From an uncultured Dorea sp. (GTDB lineage Bacteria; Bacillota; Clostridia; Lachnospirales; Lachnospiraceae): a DNA stretch of 15,725 nucleotides. The stretch spans positions 1 through 15,725 of the forward strand of contig CAJUAM010000050.1 of NCBI GenBank assembly GCA_910584615.1, given 5' to 3'. Each line of letters begins with the position of its first letter. Positions within the stretch are counted from its first letter, which is position 1. The notes under the pieces are model-generated. The model had not been told where the DNA came from, made no database searches, and was given only the letters and a program-made list of their open reading frames with translations. Of the stretch, positions 1 through 5,312 are shown one piece after another. The position numbers were made by a program, and so were the translations under genes.

Positions 1-2
1 TC

Positions 3-782
3 TTAAAAGAACGCATTTTGCCGCCTATTGCTTTTTCAGAAAGCGAAGCAAAAGCTATTTTCTTTGCCTGTCAAGCCTTGCAATATCACCGTGACTTGCC
101 GTTTGAACAGGAAACCATATCCGTCCTAAAAAAATTTTTGAATTGTCTGCCATTAGATGTACAAAACAGTATTACGCAGATTCAAAACAAGGTAGTATTT
201 TGGATTCCAGACAGACATTGCGATTCGCCATTACTTAAATCAATGTTCCTTGTTGTGATAAACCGTCATGCCGCAACAATACGGTATTCGTCAACATATT
301 CTGAAAGTACACGCACAATTATACCTATCGGCTTATATGCTATGAATGGACTTTGGTATTGCCCCGCCTATTGTACAACGGCAAATCAAATCAGAGTATT
401 CCGGGTTGACCGTATTAAAGAAATCATAGAGGAAAAGCCCTATCCAAAAGGGAAATACCCTATTCCAACGTCTATTCAAGAATATCTTGAAAAAACAGAG
501 GTTAAGAATGATTACCATATGAAAATCCAACTAACGGATGTAGGCGTTAAACGCTGTGAAAGTGAATGTTTACTTGCAAGTGGATTAAAAACATTCCCAA
601 CGGGCGGCGGGATAATCGACATGGAAATAAACCATGCTGCTTTAGAATGGGTTGCCGATTATATATTGCCATTTGGGAACAACGCCACTGTGTTAGAACC
701 ATTGGAGCTAATAAAATTAATGCAGCAAAAAATATATGAATTACATCAGCATTATTGCTGTTTGGAAACAAGTGAAACATAG
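3..782 (+). CDS. WYL-domain transcriptional regulator (YafY-like), 5' end cut by window edge
   Basis: The frame is open from the first full codon at position 3, and the visible protein begins with LKERILPPIAFSESEA. This is the linker that normally follows the N-terminal helix-turn-helix in YafY/WYL regulators, so the DNA-binding part should lie left of the window. A TTG at 18 could be read as a start but sits inside this linker, so I do not use it. The WYL domain is visible around RYSSTYSES, GLWYCPAYC (the WYL-like motif) and IRVFRVDRI. A WCX-like C-terminal domain follows, with HAALEWVADYILPFG. Family members bind a ligand or nucleic acid through WYL and act as cytoplasmic repressors or activators, often of neighbouring genes. 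No target can be read here. A decayed MATE pump fragment follows 31 bases downstream. Confidence 0.85.
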   Translation, partial: LKERILPPIAFSESEAKAIFFACQALQYHRDLPFEQETISVLKKFLNCLPLDVQNSITQIQNKVVFWIPDRHCDSPLLKSMFLVVINRHAATIRYSSTYSESTRTIIPIGLYAMNGLWYCPAYCTTANQIRVFRVDRIKEIIEEKPYPKGKYPIPTSIQEYLEKTEVKNDYHMKIQLTDVGVKRCESECLLASGLKTFPTGGGIIDMEINHAALEWVADYILPFGNNATVLEPLELIKLMQQKIYELHQHYCCLETSET

Positions 783-812
783 CAAGAATAAAGAAAAGAC
801 AGAAAACTCCTT

Positions 813-1094
813 TTGACAATGCTATATATCGGTTTTTCTATGGGAACAGTCCCCGTAATAAGCTATAATTATGGGAGCAGAGATGTAAAGCAGTTAAAAA
901 AGGCCGTCAGTATTTGTTTTCAATTTATAATGGGGATTTCTATATTTGTATTTTTGCTTTCTCTGCTTAGCAAAGAAAGTATTGCAAAGATATTTGCAGA
1001 GAATAACAGGAATGTTTATGAGATTACAAAGAATGGATTTATCATTTTTTCATCCGCTTTATTTACGGCATTATCCAATGGGAAAGCATCTTAT
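813..1094 (+). pseudogene. MATE-family efflux pump remnant (C-terminal-half fragment)
   Basis: The segment reads GFSMGTVPVISYNYGSRD, a hallmark of the second half of MATE multidrug/Na+ antiporters, followed by a hydrophobic stretch (FIMGISIFVFLLSLL) and then ALFTALSNGK. Everything N-terminal is missing: the frame has a stop at 789-791 and the only possible start is a TTG at 813 without a convincing ribosome binding site. In intact relatives about a dozen residues lie between GFxIFS and FSSALFTAL. Here they are joined directly as GFIIFSSALFTAL, consistent with collapse between two IFS-coding repeats. The frame then runs without a stop into a GyrI-like fragment at 1095. It cannot encode a working 12-helix transporter. 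The family call is from memory of MATE sequences. Confidence 0.7.
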
Positions 1095-1436
1095 ATGAAA
1101 AAACGGTTGGAAAATTTTTCTGTAATTGGAAAAGAAGGTTCTACAAAAGAAGGCGCAGGTTTCATGCAGAAATTGTGGGAAGATCATTTTACGGAGGGAC
1201 TGTACCTGGCGGGCGTGGAGGTTGCAGATGAAGCAGAAGCCCCGGCAGGATGGGTAAAATGGACAATTCCCGGATATGAATATTTGTATGTAAAATGTAC
1301 GGAAGAGGATATATTCGTGAAGGTTCTGGAATATATGGAAGAACAGGGCATAGAACTGGCAGGGGCAGTCTGCGACTTTAACTGTCCAGAAGAAAATGGA
1401 CAGGGATATATGTTTTTTCCAATTTGGAGGCTATAA
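1095..1436 (+). pseudogene. GyrI-like/AraC effector-binding domain protein, internally deleted
   Basis: From the ATG at 1095 the protein reads as a GyrI-like small-molecule-binding protein: ENFSVIGKEGSTKEGAGF at the start, then GLYLAGVEV, GWVKWTIPGYEYLYVKC, and the ending GAVCDFNCPEENGQGYMFFP. Only 113 residues are present. Relatives I recall have a segment of some 40 residues between the LWED-type motif and the (W/P)xxFTxGLYLAG motif. Here FMQKLWED joins directly to HFTEGLYLAG, which suggests an in-frame deletion between two WED-like repeats. The upstream frame is fused to the MATE remnant and the site before ATG 1095 is a poor ribosome binding site. It ends in an ordinary GyrI C-terminus, and its last codons carry the GGAGG that serves the GNAT gene. 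It may still be translated but is unlikely to fold normally. Confidence 0.65.
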
Positions 1437-1916
1437 ATGGAAAGTTTGGATATGGAATTGATACTGACAGATAATCCTGCTATTGTATCAGGGATAGTAG
1501 AAAAAACGATACAGAACGTGTATCCACATTATTATCCGTTAGGTGCAGTGCGGTTTTTTCTTGGTCTGCATAGTGAAGTAAGAATTGAGAAAGTGATGTC
1601 CTATGAAGAAATCTATCTTGTAATGGTACATGGAAACATCATAGGAACCGGGAGCATTCGGAAGAATGAGATTTGCAGATTGTTTATTTTGCCGGAATAT
1701 CAGGGAAAAGGATATGGAAGCAGATTGATGGATTTACTGGAAGCAAGGATTTTGGAAAAATATCCGAAGGTTCATGTAGATGCTTCTTTCCCGGCGGAGA
1801 GTATGTATCTGAAGCGAGGGTATCAGATTACTTCGTATGAAAAAATTGAAACAGAAAACGGAGATTTCCTCTGCTATCATACTATGGAAAAAGAGATGTA
1901 CAAGAATGGAAAATAA
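1437..1916 (+). CDS. GNAT-family N-acetyltransferase
   Basis: This 159-residue protein transfers an acetyl group from acetyl-CoA to an unknown amine. The acetyl-CoA pyrophosphate-binding motif A is clear: ICRLFILPEYQGKGYGSRLM at residues 79-98, with the Q/RxxGxG/A loop as QGKGYG at 89-94. The downstream YLKRGYQITSYEKI is the usual C-terminal strand-turn with an F/YxxxGF-like element, and the length is normal for a single GNAT domain. The ATG directly follows the TAA of the preceding frame, and GGAGG at 1426-1430 lies six bases upstream, inside the end of the GyrI-like frame, so the two were translationally coupled. A terminator follows at 2002. It looks intact, although everything before it in the transcript is decayed. 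The substrate cannot be deduced. Confidence 0.88.
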   Translation: MESLDMELILTDNPAIVSGIVEKTIQNVYPHYYPLGAVRFFLGLHSEVRIEKVMSYEEIYLVMVHGNIIGTGSIRKNEICRLFILPEYQGKGYGSRLMDLLEARILEKYPKVHVDASFPAESMYLKRGYQITSYEKIETENGDFLCYHTMEKEMYKNGK

Positions 1917-2001
1917 AGGGTCTGGGCAATCAGTGTTTCTATTAGTGTACACCTTGCGGATAAGATATAGGTAACAGGTTTTTAGAAATTGAATGTGATA
2001 G

Positions 2002-2034
2002 ACGTATCATTAGAGATAGTGGTACGTTTTTTTT
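2002..2034 (+). terminator. Rho-independent terminator after the GNAT gene
   Basis: ACGTATCA (2002-2009) pairs with TGGTACGT (2020-2027) to form an 8-bp stem with one G-T wobble and a 10-base loop. A run of eight T (2027-2034) follows directly. It lies about 85 bases after the GNAT stop codon and closes the plus-strand transcript. Confidence 0.75.
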
Positions 2035-2171
2035 GTAACGACAAATTTCGATAGTAATTTACAAGGTATTATTGATTTTTAGAGTTACAAAATGTAAAAT
2101 ATTAGACAAGATGTAAAGTGCGGATAGAGTTTTTGAGGTGTAAGGAAGTCAGATATTAATGGAAAAAGCAA

Positions 2172-2284
2172 TTATGAATTATATGTTCTGTGAAGTCCAG
2201 CTCTGTTTACAAAGGATTCTTGTGACAGCCCAAGTGCAGTTCTATATTTTTTAAGTTCATCGAAAAGACGCGGATTATATCCAT
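2172..2284 (-). pseudogene. XRE-family helix-turn-helix regulator remnant, frameshifted
   Basis: On the minus strand AGGAG (2294-2290) precedes ATG at 2284, which begins MDIIRVFSMNLK, a typical start for a small XRE (HTH_3) repressor. The continuation KYRTALGLSQESFVNRAGLH, with the classic GLSQE turn, is one frame over. The shift falls at TTAAAAAATATAG, where one more A would restore MDIIRVFSMNLKKYRTALGLSQ. After AGLHRTY the family sequence (normally YIS...E) is lost and a TAA occurs at 2172-2174. What is left is therefore the first two thirds of the HTH with a one-base deletion in an A-run and a truncated end. Such regulators are common in integrative elements and restriction loci, fitting the nearby TnpV remnant. 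Confidence 0.7.
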
Positions 2285-2371
2285 ATTTTCTCCTCATTAC
2301 ATTTAGTATAATTAAATGACTACAATTAGCCAACAGACAATAAGTATCGTTATGTTTAAATATCACGGAAT

Positions 2372-2391
2372 TGGTACTGTAAACAGTATCA
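2372..2391. repeat. Imperfect palindrome between two remnants
   Basis: TGGTACTGT-AA-ACAGTATCA has arms of 9 bases with one G-T wobble; the inner TACTGT/ACAGTA is perfect. It sits between the XRE and TnpV remnants and could be an old operator or element end. No function can be assigned. Confidence 0.45.
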
Positions 2392-2424
2392 GTCCCATGA
2401 TTCTTCTATTATGAAATCAATAAT

Positions 2425-2529
2425 TCAGTTCTGTGCTTGCCTATCAATATCAGTGGGATAACTATTAAGTTTACCACTTGTAATCAGATTGATATATGTA
2501 CCGCCAAACTGTTCAAATAATGAAATCAT
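2425..2529 (-). pseudogene. tnpV: TnpV transposon-encoded protein remnant
   Basis: A well-placed GGAGGA (2542-2537) precedes ATG at 2529, and the 34-residue product is MISLFEQFGGTY followed by INLITSGKLNSYPTDIDRQA and a stop. Both parts match TnpV, a small protein of about 110-130 residues carried by Clostridia integrative elements of the Tn4451 type. It normally begins with xSxFEQxGGTY and later contains GTYTNLLTSGKLNAYLADID. The two motifs are joined here as if the segment between two GTY-coding repeats were deleted, and the C-terminal third is lost after a stop. This is the clearest sign in the window of a former mobile element. TnpV function is not well defined; the identification is from recalled sequences. 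Confidence 0.72.
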
Positions 2530-2662
2530 TGTAGTTTCCTCCAGTATATTTAATTATTCCTGCAAATTCATCATAGCTAACTATATGCTGTTTGTGAACT
2601 GGTATCTTCAAATTAAAACGTGAGGGTGGAATTTCATTCAAGGTTTTTGTAAAATATTTTGG
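2513..2662 (-). pseudogene. Possible C-terminal gene fragment upstream of tnpV
   Basis: A 49-codon minus-strand frame, open after a stop at 2665-2663, reads in part NEIPPSRFNLKIPVHKQHIV and SYDEFAGIIKYTGGNY, then stops at 2513 inside the start of the TnpV remnant. No start codon or ribosome binding site suits it, so it looks like the tail of a gene whose front has gone. The residue mix looks protein-like, but I do not recognise a family. A chance frame in AT-rich DNA is the alternative. Confidence 0.3.
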
Positions 2663-2669
2663 TTAGATG

Positions 2670-2698
2670 TTGACTTCCGGATGAATGCGTGATATATT
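2670..2698 (+). promoter_or_regulatory. Promoter P1 of the 148-residue gene
   Basis: TTGACT (2670-2675), a spacer of exactly 17 bases, and TATATT (2693-2698) form a near-consensus housekeeping sigma promoter about 80 bases before the start codon at 2777. Its -35 lies in the first copy of a 13-base direct repeat. Confidence 0.6.
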
Positions 2699-2731
2699 GT
2701 ATTCAAGATAAATACCATTTGACTTCCGGAT
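2670..2731 (+). repeat. 13-bp direct repeat (TTGACTTCCGGAT) in two copies
   Basis: TTGACTTCCGGAT occurs at 2670-2682 and 2719-2731 without mismatch, a 49-base period. Each copy begins with the -35 hexamer of a promoter and carries the small palindrome TCCGGA in the spacer. This is more than -35 conservation requires, so the repeat may be a regulator site or a duplicated promoter. Confidence 0.8.
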
Positions 2732-2747
2732 AAAGATGTGTTTATCT
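2719..2747 (+). promoter_or_regulatory. Promoter P2 of the 148-residue gene
   Basis: TTGACT (2719-2724), 17 bases, then TTATCT (2742-2747), about 30 bases before the start codon at 2777. The -10 is weaker than that of P1. The -35 is in the second copy of the repeat, exactly 49 bases after the first. Confidence 0.5.
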
Positions 2748-2776
2748 AATAATCAATTATTTCAAGGAGGAATAAA

Positions 2777-3223
2777 ATGAAAAATAGCTACTCAATTAGC
2801 GCACAGTTTGTAAATCCGAATGCAAAGTTTGATGAAGAGGCAAAAAAAGCAGTAAAAGAAGCAATTAGTAACTATAATGCTAAGTCATTGATTGCTAAGA
2901 ACCCGAAGCAGATTGTTGATTATAGTTTTTCTAAAGATGAACTGACATTAGTAGTTAAGCTCGAGAGTGAAGCTGATCTTCCTATGCCGACAAAAGCACT
3001 AAGGCTTTTAAGTTCATATTTAGTAGAAGAGACTTGTTTAGATAAGTATCTCTCAGGGAAGCAGCTTTTTAAAATGACTACAGCAACTACAGTGATAGTT
3101 TCAGAAATGAACCCGGTTGATGGTGCTCCGACCTCATCAAATATGGATATAGAAAAATTTAGGGCACTTAGCACAGATGAAAAACTTGTTGAGGTATACA
3201 AGTTACTGCTCAAAACGAGTTAA
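2777..3223 (+). CDS. Unrecognised 148-residue cytoplasmic protein
   Basis: I do not recognise a family. AAGGAGG lies nine bases before the ATG, so expression is probably good. The protein has no signal peptide, membrane segment or cysteine motif (a single Cys near residue 87). The pattern suggests a beta strand (YSISAQFV), a charged helix (FDEEAKKAVKEAISNY), two strands (IVDYSFS, ELTLVVKLE), a helix (TKALRLLSSYLVEE), a strand (TATTVIVSE), a Pro/Ser-rich linker (MNPVDGAPTSS) and a C-terminal helix. That order would suit a ferredoxin-like alpha/beta fold, but this is inference only. It stands alone with its own tandem promoters and a strong hairpin downstream, next to element debris, so it may be element cargo or a small regulator. 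It is complete and in good coding style. Confidence 0.8.
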   Translation: MKNSYSISAQFVNPNAKFDEEAKKAVKEAISNYNAKSLIAKNPKQIVDYSFSKDELTLVVKLESEADLPMPTKALRLLSSYLVEETCLDKYLSGKQLFKMTTATTVIVSEMNPVDGAPTSSNMDIEKFRALSTDEKLVEVYKLLLKTS

Positions 3224-3225
3224 GA

Positions 3226-3476
3226 ATGAAGCCGACACAATGTAGAAACTGTTTGGAAGATGATCCATAAAAATTCTGCCGCTGCAATAATGGTTTTTTG
3301 TTCCCGTTATTGTGGCGGCGCGCTTTTATGTGATTAAGATTATTCCGCGGTTTTTGACTCATATTCCGGCTGAGATTGAGGGCTATGAACCTTATACAGG
3401 GAAGTTTGAGGTTGTTATGTTTGAAAATGCTGATAGTATGTGGGAAGGGTATATGTTAAAGGAGATCAGGAGCTAA
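3226..3476 (+). pseudogene. Possible decayed small gene (zinc-ribbon-like start, hydrophobic then polar tail)
   Basis: Right after the previous stop, ATG 3226 starts MKPTQCRNCLEDDP, then TAA, then KFCRC in the same frame. This resembles a CxxC...FCxxC zinc ribbon broken by a stop. In another frame 3291-3476 reads WFFVPVIVAARFYVIKII, then PAEIEGYEPYTGKFEVVMFE, and ends SMWEGYMLKEIRS. The tail looks like real protein but I cannot name it, and the strong hairpin at 3278-3319 lies across the joint. Either this is a frameshifted remnant or the two short frames are chance. Confidence 0.25.
3278..3319. terminator. Strong hairpin, probable bidirectional terminator
   Basis: Bases 3278-3293 pair with 3304-3319 in 16 continuous pairs (three G-T wobbles) around a 10-base loop. 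On the plus strand GCGCTTTTATG follows; on the minus strand AGAATTTTTATGG follows, so T-tracts exist on both sides though neither is directly adjacent. It probably ends the transcript of the 148-residue gene, 55 bases after its stop. Confidence 0.55.
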
Positions 3477-3518
3477 CGGTGTCAGTTTTTCTATTGTGTA
3501 TAAAGAATAGCAAGATGA

Positions 3519-3547
3519 TTGACAATAAATTCCTTAAGTGATAATAT
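3519..3547 (+). promoter_or_regulatory. tetR1 promoter
   Basis: TTGACA (3519-3524), 17 bases, TAATAT (3542-3547). This is a consensus -35 with a good -10, about 45 bases before the start codon at 3593. Confidence 0.75.
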
Positions 3548-3564
3548 TAGACTGACAGTCTGTC
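3547..3564. promoter_or_regulatory. TetR1 operator O1
   Basis: TTAGACTGACAGTCTGTC begins at the last base of the -10 and covers the likely transcription start. It contains two overlapping palindromes, AGACTG-A-CAGTCT and GACAG-T-CTGTC. Its reverse complement matches the site at 4291-4308 in front of the protease gene at 13 of 18 positions. The position is that expected for autorepression by a TetR protein. Confidence 0.65.
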
Positions 3565-3592
3565 CATAAGAAAATCTAAGTAGGTGAATCAA

Positions 3593-4231
3593 ATGCGGGT
3601 GGTGAAGGAAGCAGAAGAACGAAAAAATGAGATATTGGATGTGGCAGAGCATCTATTTGCAGCAAAAGGCTTTGACCGCACCAGTACAAATGACATTTTG
3701 AATGAGATAGGAATTGCCAGGGGCACGCTTTATTATCACTTCAAGTCTAAAGAAGAACTTTTAGATTCTATGATCAACCGTATGACTAAGCGATTAGTTG
3801 AGAAAGCGAGAAAAATTGCAGAACAAAAAGATGTGCCCATATTGGAGCGGCTTACATTGATGATGCTTGCGCTTAATATAAGTGATGACAATTTCAATCA
3901 GGAAATTCTTCAGCAGGTCCATAAACCGCAAAATGCTCTTATGCACCAGAAAATGCAGAATTGTCTGCTGTCTGAAATGAATCCCCTCATTACTGCTTTA
4001 ATAAAAGAGGGGATTGCGCAAGGGATATGTCAGACAGAATACCCGGAGGAAGCTGCGGAAATGACATTTTTGTATGTAAACACAATATTTGATGACCTTA
4101 TGGAATATAGCAGCGAAGATAGACAAAAAAAGATAGCCGCATTTATTTATAACTTAGAACGGCTCTTAAATATGGAGCAAAACAGTATGAAATCGGCTAT
4201 CATGCCTATTTTTCGAAATGCTGCAAAGTAG
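3593..4231 (+). CDS. TetR/AcrR-family transcriptional regulator (TetR1)
   Basis: A 212-residue cytoplasmic repressor whose ligand releases it from DNA. The N-terminal TetR domain (about residues 12-58) is textbook: ILDVAEHLFAAKGFDRTSTN, then ILNEIGIARGTLYYHFKSKE with the recognition helix GTLYYHF. The C-terminal ligand and dimer domain is divergent, as usual. I start at ATG 3593, which has AGGTG six bases upstream; a GTG at 3584, in frame, lies inside that site and is less likely. Its promoter (3519-3547) overlaps a palindrome, and a related site lies before the next gene, so TetR1 probably represses itself and the CAAX protease gene, which follows 150 bases downstream on the same strand. The ligand is unknown. 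Confidence 0.92.
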   Translation: MRVVKEAEERKNEILDVAEHLFAAKGFDRTSTNDILNEIGIARGTLYYHFKSKEELLDSMINRMTKRLVEKARKIAEQKDVPILERLTLMMLALNISDDNFNQEILQQVHKPQNALMHQKMQNCLLSEMNPLITALIKEGIAQGICQTEYPEEAAEMTFLYVNTIFDDLMEYSSEDRQKKIAAFIYNLERLLNMEQNSMKSAIMPIFRNAAK

Positions 4232-4254
4232 TATCAATTAAAAAGAATTTTTAT

Positions 4255-4279
4255 GGAACGTTAAAGTTCCTTAGTTTTT
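4255..4279 (+). terminator. Weak terminator-like hairpin after tetR1
   Basis: GGAAC (4255-4259) pairs with GTTCC (4266-4270), followed by TTAGTTTTT. The five-base stem is short for a terminator, so some readthrough into the protease gene is likely. Confidence 0.35.
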
Positions 4280-4288
4280 AACTATTAG

Positions 4289-4317
4289 CCGACAGGCAGA
4301 CGGTCTAAAAATATATT
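4289..4317 (+). promoter_or_regulatory. Candidate promoter of the CAAX protease gene, with TetR1 operator O2
   Basis: CCGACA (4289-4294), 17 bases and TATATT (4312-4317) form a promoter with a weak -35. The spacer and -35 are overlapped by GACAGGCAGACGGTCTAA (4291-4308), which agrees with the reverse complement of O1 at GACAG, at alternating central positions and at GTCTAA. A repressor bound here would block RNA polymerase directly. The inner palindrome AGAC-G-GTCT is visible. Confidence 0.5.
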
Positions 4318-4381
4318 AAAGTTGGTTTTAACAAAGTGATTTTTCTCACAAAGTAAACGGATACAGTTTAAGGAGGTTTTT

Positions 4382-5239
4382 ATGGGACAGTATAGATACA
4401 GGCCATTACGTTTTTATATTACTTGTTTTGCAGCTACATGGGTATTTTGGATTATTGCGGCGGTCATCAGTAAATCCGGGAATGATAATGGTATATCCGC
4501 TCTGCTCATGTTGCTGGGTTTAACTGCACCGGCGGTCACAGCAGTCATTACCGTACTGGCTTCAGGGGACAAGGCGTTAAAATCAGATTTAAAGGAAAAG
4601 CTGACAGGGTTTTACCGTATTAAATTTTTTAGCATTATAGAGGCGATTATCGGATTCATGGTGATTGTTGCACTTTCCATCCTGTTTTCCGTATTGGCAG
4701 GACAGTCTTTAGAACAGTTTGCTTTTACGGAGGATTTTTCATTTTCTGTCGGAGGTACTTCTGCCCTGCTGACGATTCTTCTGGCGGCGGTTATTGAGGA
4801 GATTGGCTGGAGGGGATATGGCGAGGATTCTGTGGCTTTTTATTTCTCATGGTTTACGGAATCAGTTATTTTTGGCTTTGTGTGGGCATTTTGGCACCTG
4901 CCTTTGTTTTGGATTGAAGGCACATATCATTATGGACTGAAAGATCTCGGTGGTTTATATATGCTGAATTTTTTGATTGGTGTCATTCCATTGGGATTTC
5001 TGACAACATGGGTGTATGTCAAGAATAACCGCAGTATGCTTGCCTGTATCATATTTCATTTGTTTGTGAACACGATGCAGGAAAAAATTGCTATGACGCC
5101 GCAGACAAAATGCGTGGAGACAATCATTATATTTTTTGCGGCAGCAATTATCACGCTGGCAAATAAGGAAATGTTCTTTGAAAAAGAGCATGTCGGGAAT
5201 CTTCTGAATTATAAGGAAGAACGAAAAATAAAAAACTAA
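4382..5239 (+). CDS. CPBP-family intramembrane (CAAX-type) metalloprotease
   Basis: A 285-residue polytopic membrane protein of the Abi/CPBP (type II CAAX prenyl endopeptidase-like) family. All three catalytic motifs are present: EEIGWRG at 139-145 (paired glutamates and R144), WAFWH ending at H172 (the usual F before the histidine is W168), and HLFVN at 226-230 (HxxxN). About eight hydrophobic segments are visible, for example near residues 11-30, 41-60, 84-106, 126-138, 161-178, 193-212, 217-231 and 246-260, and the tail is lysine-rich. Bacterial members have been linked to bacteriocin self-immunity, export and stress; the substrate here is unknown. AAGGAGG stands just before the ATG. The preceding TetR1 probably controls it through the site at 4291-4308. 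The gene ends 73 bases before the next tetR. Confidence 0.9.
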   Translation: MGQYRYRPLRFYITCFAATWVFWIIAAVISKSGNDNGISALLMLLGLTAPAVTAVITVLASGDKALKSDLKEKLTGFYRIKFFSIIEAIIGFMVIVALSILFSVLAGQSLEQFAFTEDFSFSVGGTSALLTILLAAVIEEIGWRGYGEDSVAFYFSWFTESVIFGFVWAFWHLPLFWIEGTYHYGLKDLGGLYMLNFLIGVIPLGFLTTWVYVKNNRSMLACIIFHLFVNTMQEKIAMTPQTKCVETIIIFFAAAIITLANKEMFFEKEHVGNLLNYKEERKIKN

Positions 5240-5243
5240 ATCT

Positions 5244-5273
5244 TTGACAAACATACCAATGGTATGATAATAT
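5244..5273 (+). promoter_or_regulatory. tetR2 promoter
   Basis: TTGACA (5244-5249) with TAATAT (5268-5273, spacer 18) or GATAAT (5266-5271, spacer 16). It starts five bases after the protease stop codon and drives the second tetR. Confidence 0.7.
5252..5266. promoter_or_regulatory. TetR2 operator O1 (CATACC-N3-GGTATG)
   Basis: CATACCAATGGTATG is a perfect inverted repeat with 6-base arms and a 3-base centre, filling the spacer between -35 and -10 of the tetR2 promoter. Binding there would shut off the promoter. Half-site pair ATACC/GGTAT recurs before the MFS gene at 6009-6025. Confidence 0.72.
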
Positions 5274-5312
5274 GGATACATACTATTAGTAGGTTGGGGA
5301 GATGAGAGTGCT

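Larger units (their letters stand above)
1917..2776. other. 860-base region without an intact gene: terminator, element debris, promoters
   Basis: Reading left to right, this region holds a rho-independent terminator (2002-2034), an XRE regulator remnant on the minus strand (2172-2284), a 20-base imperfect palindrome (2372-2391), a TnpV remnant on the minus strand (2425-2529) overlapped by a possible C-terminal fragment of its upstream gene (2513-2662), and two tandem promoters reading right (2670-2747). A minor inverted repeat TTACAAAATGTAA lies at 2085-2097. The mix of a TnpV fragment and an XRE fragment suggests the scar of a lost integrative or conjugative element. I see nothing recognisable in 1917-2000 or 2100-2171. 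Confidence 0.6.

Noticed and set aside
2085..2097. TTACAAAATGTAA as an operator
   Set aside because: A short AT-rich inverted repeat in AT-rich DNA, without a promoter or gene nearby.
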